Notes: generated by a model from the letters alone, not told the origin. Positions 20,216 to 31,584 are shown, numbered from the stretch's first letter. The stretch: 64,000 nt of DNA from Ryuthela nishihirai (GCA_038380435.1 JAWZYU010000130.1:256001-320000), one strand, 5' to 3'. Numbers and translations: made by a program.

Positions 20216-20570
20216 GAACCTGCCTTATAATGAGTTACTCCATGAATACGTTCATGCTTTTAAGTCAAACATTATTCTTCTCTACTCCAAGGAATGTAAA
20301 CAGAGAGATATTTCAAAAACGAAAGGTAAAATATTATTTCTTTAGAACATAGTTTTCGCAATTCACAATATTTGTTTGAAACTGGTCCCGATTCAGGACG
20401 ATATAGGGGGAAAGAAATTTATCGGATCTGTACAGAATTGAATTGGGGTTGAAAGGAGGGGTGGGGGGGGGGCTAAGTAAGGCCACCTCGGTATCAAAGA
20501 CCTGGACACTGCAGTAACAGAAAACCTAATTTTGAAACAATGTAGCAGCTTTAAAAAAACAACTATTTTT

Positions 20571-20933
20571 GTTAAAATTCAAATAGTAGTTTTTTTATCA
20601 CTTTGGTAATTACTTTTATAATTCTATCAGGTGTTTTAACAAAAACAACATAAATGAATTATTTTACTTTAACTTATTTTAAAATAAATGGCTTTAACTT
20701 AAATTTTAACCCAATTAAAATACATATTTATTCAAAATTGGATTTCCTCCTTTTTTTTCCTTCCTTTTGTTCAAGACTGTCCACGCCTAGTGTATGAAGG
20801 CGACCTTGGGCTGAGAGAATGGATTTCGATTGAACACAAAATATTAGATTTTGTTGCAATTTAGAGTTCCTTAAAAAGTAAATGCAAATTGTCTGAAATA
20901 CACCTACGTTCATCAAGTGTTTGCCTATCTTAC
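20571..20933. other. AT-rich spacer with family B-like scrap
   Basis: Mostly AT-rich. Positions 20745-20830 resemble part of family B (TTCAAGACTGTCCACGCC). Nothing else recognised. Confidence 0.4.
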
Positions 20934-20942
20934 GAATATTAA

Positions 20943-21153
20943 TAAAAATAATAATAAATACCCCCTCAAGCAGCTGCTTGCCACAGATGTCTGACAGGAG
21001 CCTGTCAGTATATATGCCACAGTAGAAGATCTGAGAGGATGGCAGGACCTCAGCAGAAAACAAAACGAACACCCAATCCTTACCCGGGACTCGAACCCAG
21101 GTCCCGTAGATCAGTAGTCAAGCGCGCTAACCACCCGGCCACGGGACGGCTAT
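20943..21153 (-). mobile_element. SINE-B, full length, only in unit 1
   Basis: Runs from an ATAATAATAAATA tail through CCCCCTCAAGCAGCTGCTTG and the B-box complement GGGACTCGAACCC to the head complement GGCCACGGGACGGC. It is flanked by GAATATTAA at 20934-20942 and 21154-21162. Unit 2 at the matching place (about 46215) has an unoccupied site reading CAAATATTAGCATTC. Confidence 0.93.
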
Positions 21154-21204
21154 GAATATTAACATTCTCAAGAACAAGGAATTATTTAGAAAGAGCTCTT
21201 TTTA

Positions 21205-22060
21205 AGGTGCTTTTTAGGCAGATTCTTGAGAAACGTTTAGAGTTTCAGAAACCTTTGGTTACTAGCTTTGTTGATTACAAAAAATACTTTTCACTCTGTT
21301 GATCGCCTTAATTTGTGGTTGATTGTGAGATCGCATGGCATACCGGACAAGTTAGTTAACATAATGAAAGTTCTCTACAATAGCATTGAGTCGCATGTGA
21401 GAGTTTCTAAGGCTTGTAGCAGTTCGTTTAGCATTGCTTCAAATGTTCACGAAGGGTGTATTTTGACTCCTTTTCTTTTTACCTTGTATATTGATAACGT
21501 TATTCGAATTTCACTGCACGGTACAAATATTGGCCTTATATGGTCCCGAGTTCTGAAAATTTTTGATTTAGAATATAGTGATGATTTAGCACTTTTCGCA
21601 TTAGGTGGTTTGATTTTGTAAGTAATGATGAGGTTATGCAAAGCAGTCGGCAACCTCCTTTAAGCACCACAATCCGCAGAGAGAGACTCCGTTGGTTTGG
21701 CCATTTTGCCCGTATGGATAATTGTAGATTAGCGAATAGGGTTATGAACAGTGTGCCTAAAGGCCTCAGAAAGAGAGGGGAGACATAGGATGAGATGTGC
21801 GGACATGTCAAACAGGACCTTGTTAGAATTGATCTACAATGACCAGGTGCAGCAGATGCAGCTCAGGACAGATGCGTTTGGCGAACAAAATTACGTAATA
21901 TGGTTTAAATTCCGTAACCCATGGCTGAGAAGGATTTTCTTTCTATATATGTACTATGAACAAGACTTCAATTTACAATATAATGAAACGGAAGATGCAC
22001 GTACAACAATGGAAAACGAGACTGTTACAACGTTTCATTTGAGGTATAGCACGGGGTGAG
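21205..22060 (+). pseudogene. LINE reverse transcriptase fragment, block Y
   Basis: Best-kept RT piece of this LINE in unit 1. Motif A is approximately FVDYKKYFS before a frameshift. NLWLIVRSHGIPDKLVNIMK follows, then motif B-like NVHEGCILTPFLFTLYIDNV and motif C LEYSDDLALFAL (S replaces A of the usual ADD). The LINE-specific tail FGHFARMDNCRLANRVMN and the frame MRCADMSNRTLLELIYND come next. At least two frameshifts and a stop are visible. Confidence 0.75.
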
Positions 22061-22077
22061 AATTACGTCACTTACGA

Positions 22078-22199
22078 GTTCGAACGATGAAATGAAAGAA
22101 CAGAATTCTGTTTCTCCCCTGCTTGCCTGTGATTATATACCAGAAAGTTCAATGTCTAATAGTAGTTCGGAGAATCTGTTTATAGAAGAAAGAGATTAA
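22078..22199 (+). other. Ser-rich frame tail, uninterrupted-site copy
   Basis: MKEQNSVSPLLACDY to SSSENLFIEERD, then a stop. It lies directly behind the empty hAT target GTTCGAAC, so the frame is contiguous with the DNA downstream of the RT fragment here. Function unknown. Confidence 0.35.
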
Positions 22200-22489
22200 T
22201 CGTAATCTGTGAGCGTTGGTAGTAAGAAGTGTGATTTTGGAGATATTTTTTGTTTTTGTTATGTTCAGTGATCAGTTTTGGAACATTTAACTGATAAGAA
22301 AGTTTTTAGTTTCAAGTAAAATAGCAATTTATCTGTATCGCAGAAAAATGCTCTTTGCTTGAAGGAAAATCTGGCAATTATGGATATTGGGATCATTTGA
22401 TACTAATTGATAGCATAGTGTTGTTTTGTGTGATTAGTAAAGAAATTGTTAATGATTTATGCAATTTGTTGCCTTAGTTAATAAATCAG

Positions 22490-22990
22490 TTCATTTAGAG
22501 TTTGTTTATTTATTTGGAATTCACGTTCCGTTGCCAAATATCCAAATAGAATTGAAAATCTTTAAAAATACTTTTATTCACATCTTGTATTTTTTAATAC
22601 ATGTATTATCAATTACATATACTATTACATGGCATGGAAAAATAATTCGGCTTAACTATTCGTGATGAGACTTCAATATTTTGTAAAAACATAACAAATG
22701 GAAAAGATTAAAAATAATATTATCGATTGTTAATTTTGTTATTAAATTTGTTAGCTTTTCATAGCTAACAGCAACCACCAGTATAAAATTTAGTTAGATA
22801 TATAGAAGTATTATTGTTTCCGTTTAATCAATGTGTGGTACTTTTAGTTTTTCGGGTTCCAGAAATATCTCTGCGGAAGCGGAGATTGAAATGAAATGTA
22901 AAAGGTGTAAGTGTGACTGTTCAATGAAATTGCCATTCACTGAAAGGTAAACTTCTAATAATCTAGTAAAATGCATTTTGCAGTTGATAT
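22490..22990 (+). repeat. R3 copy, truncated
   Basis: R3 from TTAATAAATCAGTTCATTTA to about AAATGCATTTTGCAGTTG. It is then cut by a SINE-B and a deletion. The DNA equivalent to 48257-49302 in unit 2 is missing here. Confidence 0.7.
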
Positions 22991-22993
22991 CCA

Positions 22994-23205
22994 ACTGTCG
23001 TCCCATGGCCGAGTGGTTAGCACGCTTGGCTACTGATCTACGGGACCTGGGTTCGAGCCCGGGTTAAGGCATGGATGTATGTGTTGTTTTTCTGTTGAGG
23101 TCCTGCCATCCTCTCAGACCCTCTACTATAGCACATAAACTGATAGGCTCCTGTCAAACCTGTGTGGCAAGCAGCTGCTTGAGGGGGTATTTATTTTTAT
23201 ATTAA
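22994..23205 (+). mobile_element. SINE-B, near full length
   Basis: TCGTCCCATGGCCGAGTGG with A box TGGCCGAGTGG, B box GGTTCGAGCCC, the standard body and tail TATTTATTTTTATATT. It replaces about 1 kb that is present in the unit 2 counterpart, so its insertion was accompanied or followed by a deletion. Confidence 0.92.
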
Positions 23206-23320
23206 TGTCCAACAACCTCCGATATTGGGGTGATCCCTTTTTAGCTTAAAGGAATAATTTCTTACTCTCTCGAAGAGCGAAAAAGGAAGTTTCATTTTTT
23301 TATAAGTTTTGAAAACTGCT
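23206..23320 (+). repeat. R4 end fragment
   Basis: AATGTCCAACAACCTCCGAT to the ACTCTCTCGAAGAGCG segment; the 3' end of R4 as at 14480. Confidence 0.6.
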
Positions 23321-23327
23321 CGGGTGA

Positions 23328-23894
23328 TTAATTGCTACTGAAACTGAAGATAAAAAAAAAATATTTAAAAAAATTCGAAATGATGGATATGGACGTGAAG
23401 AATAGAGTTCGCCAATCTTGATTAAAATTTTTAACGTTTGTCTGAAATTTTGCTGTAAGAAACTTTTCATTAATGCACTCATATCCTAAAAGAGCATCAC
23501 TAGCGTGTCTGCTGAGAAGCACACCTACGCCTTGTTGATGCTTAATATCTTCCCTCCCTGGAAAGAGAAATTTAAGATTATTTTTAAAAATCTGACCTAT
23601 ATCTGTCCATCTATTCTCTTGCAAGCCGAAAATATCTAAATTATAAAGCTGAAAGTCTTGTGTGAGGACATCAATAGAATAAACTCTGTGCAGAGTCCTC
23701 ACATTCCAACTCCCTATGGAGAGAAAATGGTTAGTGGGATGTTTAAAGAAACTACGTTTATTGAGAGAGGGAACGCCGACAATATTAAACAGCCTCCTAA
23801 TCGCTGGCATGAGGCAAAGTCCCGTTCTCCCACCAAGCCATATACACTGGAAGACTTCCTCCAATGTAGAATTTGACGATACCAGTAGAAGCAT
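23328..23894 (-). pseudogene. LINE endonuclease fragment, block Y (longest)
   Basis: A 188-residue minus-strand open frame. After a unique N-terminus it shows SIGSWNVRTLHRVYSIDVL, then NLDIFGLQENRWTDIG, HQQGVGVLLSRHASDALLGY and ECINEKFLTAKFQ. These are the APE-like endonuclease blocks of endonuclease-RT type LINEs. The Glu-containing block is close to the LQETRW consensus but has Asn after Glu. The frame loses similarity after about residue 160, where a poly-T-rich part reads as Phe-rich sequence. It lacks the second half of the domain. Confidence 0.8.
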
Positions 23895-24026
23895 TCAGAT
23901 TCATTCTTTCAGATTTTCATTGCGACAGATTTTGCTATTCTGTTATTTCCGACGTCCGTGACCGAAAGGTCCCGAATTTCGTAGCTGATCAAGGTCACTT
24001 TCATACAATACGCCTGGACACCACGG

Positions 24027-24990
24027 AGGAGTGTCTAAAGGAGAAGAGAGCTAGCTTCCATAGACGTAATGTAAACTTTCGATTGCAGCGCCCTCTAATC
24101 AGTGCATTGCAGTGAAGTCACCTAGCCAGGGAGAGGAGCGAGTTCCCTGCATTATTTTTCTACCGCCGAGCAAAGTTTTCAATTGCTTACACCACGTGGC
24201 ACCACGTGACTAATTTTGCAAACAGTTTGACTCTGAAAAATGTTCACAAAAATAATTTACTTTTCGTTTAGAGAGAAAATATCATGAGGTAATGAAATCA
24301 TTTTCTTTAATAAAATACTATTTTGTAAAACTGGTAGCAGCTATGCTAAAGAACAGAATTTTGATAGGTTAAACAACCTACAGCATTTAGTATATTATAA
24401 TAAATTGAGATTTATATGTCAATGCACGATAACATGATCTATATAATTATATTTTATACAATTGCTGATATTTCCAATATATATCATACCGAGTTTTTTA
24501 CTTGTATAAACGTTCAACAGATGGCAGCAGGCACTCCAGTATCAACCATAAAAAAAGAATTACACTGTTAGAGCAAAGTGCAGAAGCCAATGTACATCGA
24601 TATGCTCCAGGGAACACAAACCTGCAACATACATTGACTTATATATATTCGCAAGATGATTAAATGTATTAATTTACATATTAATTTTAAAAATTCTGCG
24701 AAATTGCTCAAAATAAACATACAAAGTCTTTTCCAGGTATCGTAAAATGTGCTCCTGAACAGGATAAAACACTCATTGAATAACTTTAGGGTCAGCTACC
24801 ACTGTGCCAAACAGCCAAGGCTGTTAGACATTTGGAAACACTGGTTAAATCGCAATATATATATACCAATAGTAAGACAAACCATAACTGTAGTGGGCTA
24901 AAATGATTGCACTGCGCATGCGCAGATCGCCCCTTACAGTTGTTTTTGTGTCTGCACATCAATTTGCCACTTCTCATTAGACCTGCTTTG
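24027..24990 (-). mobile_element. hAT-like element, copy 3
   Basis: Reverse copy in block Y, from GGAGTGTCTAAAGGAGAAGA to TTAGACCTGCTTTG. It carries the CAACAGATGGCAGCAGGC motif near 24513 and the palindrome GCGCATGCGC near 24913. It has internal indels relative to the other copies, including a CGTGGCACCACGTG duplication near 24200. Flanks match copy 2, so both derive from one insertion before the X/Y duplication. Confidence 0.75.
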
Positions 24991-25264
24991 ACCACACTAA
25001 GACATCAAAGATCATACAGTGACAACAGCAGTCGCAGGCAGGGGGGGGGGGGGCTATACCTGCTTAATCTTAGCTAACGCCAGTAGCCAAATGAATGAAA
25101 TGTCTGAATAAATGACGGTAGAACCGTAATATGAGTTGAAAAGAATGGGGGGGATGTGGGGGGAGGAGTGGGAAGGGGAGAAGTAAGAGAAAAGTAAGTA
25201 ATAAGTAAGGAATAAGTTAAGGTTCGGCTCCAGATGTGGTCGATACATGTGGCGCCATCTGGCG

Positions 25265-26400
25265 TCGATCCCATTTTTAATCCTGATTATCAAGTAGAGA
25301 TTTTGGTCGTTTGAATTTGTGTGAGGGGTACAACATCATAATTAAGTAAATCTCTAATAAGTTGATTAGGATGTTCTGCGATAGTTGCAAAATAGATCTT
25401 GGCCATTTTCTTGATGGATTGGAGAATTGTTTCACAATTTAGATCTCGATGAATGATAGTATTCCTGACAAACCAGGGAGCTGGTACAGCAGATTGTAGG
25501 ATTTTATTTTGTAGAGATTGGAGATTTGCAAGATTTTTAGTAGAATATGCACCCCAGATGGGGACAGCATAGAGAAGGAGAGGTTTGATTACCTGATTAT
25601 AAATTAGCACTTTTTTTGTGATGTTGCGATATGAGATTTTCCCCCAAGCAGAGGGAATAGTTTGCAGTATAGTGCTCTATCTTTGTTAACATCATTCCCT
25701 ACATGGGCATCCCATTTGAGCTTGTGTTGAATCGTGATGCCTAGGTATTTGGCATGATCGCTCCACACTACCTGTTAATCAAATAGGTAGAAATTTTCAT
25801 GATGGGGATTTCGTTTCTGTGACGTAAGAACTGCAATACCTTTTGCAGGGTTAACTTGCACTCTCCAATCCGTGCACCAGTCCTCCAAAGAGTCGAGCAT
25901 TGCCTGCATTCTCTTGCAGGCAATGGGCATGGAAAGGGAGGGTGCGAGAAATGCCGTGTGGTCAGCGTACATGGCATTTACAACTCAATCAAGTTTAGGA
26001 ATATCTGATGTGAAGATATTAAACAATGTCGGGTTGAGGGACTCCTGCATTAATAGGTTTTTTTTATCGAATATGTGATTTGCCACTTTGACTTGGAAGG
26101 TTCGTGAACGGAGATAACTGGATGATATGAATTAGTGCAAGAGGAAAATTGAACTTTATAAGTTTAAAGATGAGGCCTTCAATCCAGACCCGATCGAACG
26201 CCGTTGCGATATCAGTGTATACAGCGACTGTAGACTCTTTTTTGTTGCATGCCTCTGCAATACTCTCTACCATTCTGTGAATTTGATGTATCGTGGAATG
26301 TTTTCTATTGTTCGGGTGGAAGGATATTGAGTGACTAAGCGCTTGAGAATGGATTTTTCCAAAAGTTTTACCAGGCAAAAATATAGCACATTTTACGATA
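25265..26400 (-). pseudogene. Jockey-like LINE RT fragment, block Y
   Basis: Longer than in block X. In minus-strand order: HSTIHQIHRMVESIAEACNK; motif A VYTDIATAFDRVWIEGLIF (26378-26064); motif C mutated to YADHTAFLA (25972 region); ACKRMQAMLDSLEDWCTDW; thumb; then YNQVIKPLLLYAVPIWGAY and HPNQLIRDLLNYDVVPLTQI ending at 25290. It keeps the stretch that block X has lost. Frameshifts and a damaged motif B region make it inactive. Confidence 0.82.
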
Positions 26401-26564
26401 GCGAAGTTTCTAAAATATGTATTGGTAGTTATTTATTTTAAAAATCTGGTAACTAATTTTCAAAAATTCTGAATTATTCTTTTAAAATCCTTATGAATAT
26501 ATTATTTTATTTTAATTGCTTTTAAAAGAGATCGCTTTTAATTTGTAACAAATTATATCACTCG
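26401..26564. other. AT-rich spacer
   Basis: No feature recognised. Confidence 0.4.
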
Positions 26565-27060
26565 AATTTTTCTGCATAATTAATATCGATCCTTTCTTCC
26601 CTCCTCTTACTCAAGGCTGTCTAAGCCTGATGTATCAAGGCAGCTTTCACCGAACGCCCTTTCCCACGGCGACCTCAGAATCGGAGGGAACTGGGATTTG
26701 GAACCTCGAGCCACCTAGAAACACGTCACAGGCCACCCGACCCGCGCAGAGCCCAGAGTCTTTTCTGCAGTAACAGAAGACCTAATTTAAAAAGAGCCGA
26801 TGCCACACTACCAACTCCAAGTACACCCCTTCAATGACAGTCCACACTCGCATTCATTACGTCACCGTGGCCCAAATTGTAGAGTCACTATTCTCCCCAC
26901 TGCAGACAGAATCACCACCGCCTCGAACCTCGCTCATTACGAGTTCACCAAACACACTGACTGCCTGCATCACCTCCACTGCCGTAGCGGCCACCACCAC
27001 GACGAGCTTAACGCTGGTGTCGAGATTAACAGAGATTCCTAGAGTAGCGATCTGCGGAGC
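26565..27060. repeat. Dispersed sequence family B, second copy
   Basis: Matches 9615-10075: CTCAAGGCTGTCTAAGCCTG, ATTCATTACGTCACCGTGGC and CCACTGCCGTAGCGGCCACC. It has a different indel pattern and higher divergence than the unit 1 versus unit 2 comparison. Confidence 0.55.
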
Positions 27061-27245
27061 TTTCTCGGCATGCCGCCCATCACATAAGGGGAAACCTATG
27101 CCAAAGAAGGCTAAGAATTGATCCGCCTGCGCGCACACAAAAGAAGTCGAATCAGCGAAGGAGTATTTAGAATGGCCATCATAAAAATTGTGAAGCCTGT
27201 GTTCTGATTCTTTGACACACTAATCGAATTCATGAATGACATGCC
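27061..27245. other. Junction DNA before unit 2
   Basis: Only copy in the window. It lies between family B and the point (27246) where unit 2 begins. It belongs to unit 1; its partner would lie upstream of the window or beyond the truncated end of unit 2. Confidence 0.5.
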
Positions 27246-27559
27246 CCACACATCGTATACACTAGTGAAGCAGGAAATGACATCATCTCTACACTTTCGG
27301 TATTCTTCAGTTATGTAGGCTCTTTTGAGGATTGTCAACTTCATGGAGATATTCATTACGTATTATTATTATTGTCACTCGAAATTGTATTCGCTCGGTA
27401 AAAGTAAGCTTCAGTATTATTTTGTTTGTGCTCAGAATTGTTAACCTCATTGAGATATCTGATGCGTATTATTATTGTTCTCACTTGAAATTGAGTGCCC
27501 TCATGCTTCTGGAGTAGAATTATTGTTACGTGGGATTCTATACGGTTAATAGGAATTGT

Positions 27560-28030
27560 CAGATGCTGTGATATATTTCCTGGAATAGATGCATCAGTTG
27601 ACTAAGAGTCGAAATTTGTAATGAAATATGTGTTTTACTAGATTATTAGAAGATTAGTTTTCATTGAAAGGCAATTTGACTGAACAGTCTCGCATTTACA
27701 ATTCTTTTACAATCTCTGCTTCCGCAGAAACCATTCTCCAACTCGTACTGAAAAAAGATTATCAGCTATCGATTAAACGAAAATAATAATACTTCTACAA
27801 ATGTATCTAAATTTCACACTGGTAGTTGTATCTAGCTATGAAAAGCCAACAAACTTAATAACACCTAAAGAGTAATGGAGAATATAATCCTTTTTTACTT
27901 CATATGTTTTTACACGAATATTGAAGTCTCACCACGAATAGTTTAGCCGAATTATTTTTCCATGCCATGTAATAGAATATTAACTGATATCACACGTATT
28001 AAAAACACAAAATGTGAATAAAGGTATTTT
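27560..28030 (-). repeat. R3 fragment, unit 2
   Basis: Counterpart of 310-770 with about 33 extra bases (TATGTGTTTTACTAGATTAT region). This longer version matches the other R3 copies, so unit 1 carries the deletion. Confidence 0.65.
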
Positions 28031-28064
28031 TACCGATTTTCAATTCTGTTTGAATATTTTGCAA

Positions 28065-28178
28065 CCGAACGTGTCACGTGACACGAAGGTTGCCAGATCA
28101 CTAATTTCTGAAATAATCGTTGCCATATATTTTTTCTGAACTCTGTAATCAACCATAGTGTTCGGATACTTTTTTGAG
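28065..28178. mobile_element. Family M MITE, right half, unit 2
   Basis: Counterpart of 800-913, ending GAGCGACTG followed by TA. Confidence 0.7.
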
Positions 28179-28349
28179 CGACTGTACTGACACCCAACCT
28201 GAGATAGGGGTCAAGACGTCTACAGATACCCTGAATTCTATTCTGAGTCAAAACGTTATGGACGAGTGGTAGAGGATCTGGGATACGACCGAGAATGGTC
28301 TTCAAACGAACACATTCTTGAAAAGGGTCGGTCTATCCTGGATGTCCAT

Positions 28350-28923
28350 GTACTGACGGGACATCGGAGCTTCCCAGCGTATCTGGAGCGTTTTAAGATC
28401 GCTGCCCACAGTAACTGCGGCAGTGGGGTTTCAGATGCAGTTAGGTTGGATTGTTTTACCACTGAGCGGCACTTTTTTGCACACCATGGGCTAAATGGCC
28501 AGGTCACATGGACCCCGAAGGCTCAGAGAAGGTTGGGGGAGGGGACCCACTGGAACAGCTGTTGGGAGACAGATGGTAGCCTCCCATCAGGGCCATTCAG
28601 CGTGTTCTTTAACGTGCACAGGGTATGTCTCTTCCGCACACGGAGCCACGGCTTAACGTCCCATCCGACGGACGGTGGCCTTTCCAAGCCCATCGGTGTC
28701 CCCTACTGACCGTGGACAGGCGGGGAATTTTGCGGAGATAAATCTCAACGCTGACCCAGCTGCGACTCGAAACTGAGAACTACAGATTACGAGCCAGGCG
28801 CGCTACCGACTGAGCCACCCCCGCCCATCTCCAGATGCAGACATCGGGCATCATATCCACCGGTGCCCGATCACGGAAGAGTTCGTTAACGAACTCAGAA
28901 GCTCCCAAGAGATCAGTGAGTAG
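28350..28923 (+). pseudogene. LINE C-terminal tail fragment, unit 2
   Basis: Same as 1098-1666: VLTGHRSFPAYLERFKIA, then NCGSG, interrupted by SINE-A and continuing DIGHHIHRCPITEEF to the stop at 28921-28923. It lacks the 18-bp stretch present at 1076-1095 in unit 1. Confidence 0.6.
28441..28828 (-). mobile_element. SINE-A, unit 2 copy
   Basis: Counterpart of 1189-1571. The right TSD CTCCAGATGCAG is kept (28829-28840), while the left has decayed to TTTCAGATGCAG (28429-28440). The B-box complement has changed to CGACTCGAAACTG. Confidence 0.92.
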
Positions 28924-29123
28924 CAAGCAGGGCGGTCACAGTTTCCATCAGTCGTGCCCAAGTCAGGCCGCACCTGAGGGACTTGGGATGGCTCGTATGC
29001 CGATTCCGGGACACACTTCTTTGAGACCGAAGCTGATTTCGCTCTTCTACTACTTTTCCTACTCTTAGCACCCCATTTAACAGCACCCACACTTCAGGTT
29101 CCTACTGGTCTCCCCTGGGAGAA

Positions 29124-29490
29124 GGGGAGGGGGTGGCTCAGTCGGTAGCGCCTGAGGCTCGTAATCTGTAGTTCCCAGGTTCGAGTCCCAGCTGGGTCAG
29201 CGTTGAGATTTATCTCCGCAAAATTCCCCGCCCTGCCCACGGTCAGTTGGGGACACCGATGGGCATGGAAAGGCCTCCGTCCGTTGGCCCCGTGTATGGG
29301 AGAGCCATACCCTGTGCACGTTAAAGAACACGCTGGATGGCCTTGACAGGAGGCTACCATCTGTCTCCTAACAGCTGTTCCAGTGGGTCCCCTCCCCCAA
29401 CCTTCTCTGAGCCTTCGGGGTCCATGTGACCTGACCATTTAGCCCATGGTGTGCAAAAAAGGGCAGCTCAGAGGTAAAACAACCCAACAA
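29124..29490 (+). mobile_element. SINE-A with core deletion, unit 2
   Basis: Counterpart of 1867-2231 with the same missing core. Confidence 0.9.
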
Positions 29491-29771
29491 AACAGAACAA
29501 AATGTTAAAAATTCTGAAAGTCGGTTTTGTTTTTAAAAAAAATATTTCTGTCAAAATCGATTTTAAAAGTAAAAATTTTCAGTTAGAAGTTTGAGTTTAT
29601 GATGGCGTACTTTCAGTCATAATCACAAGATCTATAATTATATTAAAAATAATCTGTTAAAAATATCTGTTGTTGAGCAATGAAATCTTAAAATTTATCC
29701 TTCAAACTATTTGCATGTTAAAAGTTTTTAGGAGAAAACTCGGAAGCTTTTCGGAGCAGACCGCGCTCCTT

Positions 29772-30191
29772 CTTCACTGAAATGATCCTTCCACAATCTT
29801 CAGTGAAGATGGAGCTCCGTCTTCACTGAAGTGATTCTTCCACCATCTTCAGTGAAGGTGGAGCGCCGTCTTCACTGAAGTGATTCTTCCACAATCTTCA
29901 GTGAAGGTGGAGCTCCGTCTTCACTAAAGTGATTCTTCCATAATCTTCAGTGAAGATAGAGCTCCGTCTTCACTGAAGTGATTCTTCCACAATCTTCAGT
30001 GAAGGTGGAGTTCCATCTTCACTGAAGTGATTCTTCAACCATCTTCAGTGAAGGTGGAGCTCCGTGTTCACTGCAGTGATTCTTCCACAATCTTCAGTGA
30101 AGGTGAAGCTCCGTCTTCACTAAAGTGATTCTTCCACAATCTTCAGTGAAGATGGAGCTCCGTCTTCACTGAAGTGATTCTTCCACAATCT
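29772..30191. repeat. 49-bp minisatellite, unit 2, about 8.6 units
   Basis: Eight full units plus a partial ninth at exact 49-bp spacing (29772 to 30164). Two units are missing relative to unit 1, in the middle of the array. The variant order at both ends is the same. Confidence 0.97.
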
Positions 30192-30253
30192 ACCAGCTAC
30201 TGAAAATGGATATACTACTTCATCTAATCAGCTACTGAAAGATACGTTTCTTG

Positions 30254-30970
30254 TACAGTCGCTCAAAAAAGTATCCAAACACTATGGTTGATTACAGAAT
30301 TCAGAAAAAAATATATGGCAGCGACTTTTTTAAATATTAGTGATCTGGCAACCAACGTACACGGTTGCCAGATCACTAACTTTTTAAAAAATCGCTGCCA
30401 GATATTTTTTCTGAATTCTGTAATCAACCATAGCGTTCGGATATTGTTTAATATATATAATACGTATGAATATATAATGCAATGAATATGGAGCGTGTGC
30501 AGTTACCGTTCACAGCAAACTGGAGCGGTTACGAATAATGTTCACAGCACATTGGATCGTGTGAGCTCACAAACACCTAGATCGTGTGGGCTCACTGACG
30601 GAAATATTGAGCGTGTGCAGTTACCGTTCACAGCAAACTGGAGCGTGTGCAGTAACTACACACGCTCCAGTTTGCTGTGAACGGTAGTAACTGGAGTGTG
30701 TAGAGTTGCTGTACATGCTCCAGATATTTTTCCCTGAATTCTGTAATCACGTGACACGAAGGTTGCCAGACCACTAATTTCTAAAAAAAATCGTTGCCAT
30801 ATAATTTTTCTGAATTCTGTAATCAATCATGGTGTTCGCATACTTTTTAATATATACAATGCGTATGAATATATAATGCAATGAATATGGAGCGTGTGCA
30901 GTTACCGTTCATAGCAAACTGGATCGGTTGCGGTTAATATTCACAGCACATTGGATCGTGTGAGCTCACA
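30254..30970. repeat. MITE and GAGCGTGTG hairpin array, unit 2
   Basis: Counterpart of 3096-4140, shorter by about 330 bp because one repeat with its MITE piece is missing. The 27-bp hairpin arms are at 30623-30649 and 30659-30685 with the same 9-base loop. Confidence 0.72.
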
Positions 30971-30974
30971 AAGA

Positions 30975-31363
30975 CCGGTAGCAAAGATCGGTAGCGCGCC
31001 AGGCTCGTAATCTGTAGTTCCCAGGTTCGAGTCCCAGCTGAGTCAGCGTTGAGATTTATCTCCGCAAAATTCCCCGCCCTGCCCACGGTCAGTAGGGGAC
31101 ACCGCTGGGCTTAGAAACGCCGCCGTCCATCGGATGGGACATTAAGCCGTGGCCCCGTGTGCGGGAGAGCCATACCCTCTGCACGTTAAAAAACACGCTG
31201 GATGGTCTTGATGGGAGTCTACAATCTGTCTCCCAACAGCTGTTCCAGTGGGTCCCCTCCCCAAACTTTCTCTGAGCCTTCGGGGTCCATGTGACCTGGC
31301 CATTCAACCCATGGTGTGCAAAAAAGTGCCGCTCAGAGGTAAAACAACCCAACCCAAAGCTGA
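30975..31363 (+). mobile_element. SINE-A copy, unit 2
   Basis: Counterpart of 4143-4533, with core GATGGGACATTAAGCCGT and an intact B box. Confidence 0.88.
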
Positions 31364-31364
31364 G

Positions 31365-31582
31365 GAAGCAGTTAGATAGCACAACAACAGGGGGTTGTAC
31401 CAGATTATCAATGTTTTATGTGGGAAGGAACAGACAGGTACACAGGGATTGAGGGATAAACATGGAAAGGTGTTTGAATGTGAGGATTCTGTGATGGCTA
31501 GGTGGGCTGAGCATTTCAGAGATGTTTTAAATAATATGATAATTTCTACTCCCATTCTTCGTAATGAGGTTACACGCATTAC
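31365..31582 (+). pseudogene. LINE endonuclease-RT linker, unit 2
   Basis: Counterpart of 4535-4752. The frame YQIINVLCGKEQTGTQGLRD to ARWAEHFRDVLNN is slightly better kept, with RDKHGK closer to the usual DK.GK. Confidence 0.62.
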
Positions 31583-31584
31583 TT

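Larger units (their letters stand above)
19141..20570. repeat. 1.43-kb tandem segment, second copy
   Basis: Direct repeat of 17711-19140 with scattered substitutions and small indels. One indel removes about 10 bp inside the SINE near 19930, and the G-run near 20460 is interrupted. It ends where AACTATTTTTGTTAAAATTC resumes the sequence found once in unit 2. Confidence 0.93.
1..27245. repeat. Large tandem duplication, unit 1
   Basis: The first bases of the window recur at 27246, and the order of all recognisable elements then repeats. The offset drifts from about 27.25 kb to about 25 kb because of local indels. Identity is high by eye: 86-271 and 27332-27517 show only two visible differences. 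The left edge of the unit lies upstream of the window or exactly at its start. Unit 1 ends with DNA (23895-27245) that has no partner in unit 2. Tandem arrangement is read from the sequence; unequal exchange as the mechanism is inference. Confidence 0.93.

Noticed and set aside
25074..25293. Pro/Ser-rich frames near 25054-25293
   Set aside because: Product of purine/pyrimidine-biased runs next to the Jockey 3' end. No homologous frame is conserved in block X.
26800..27138. Overlapping frames in family B as a host exon
   Set aside because: Frames on both strands are not conserved among the three family B copies; indels shift them.
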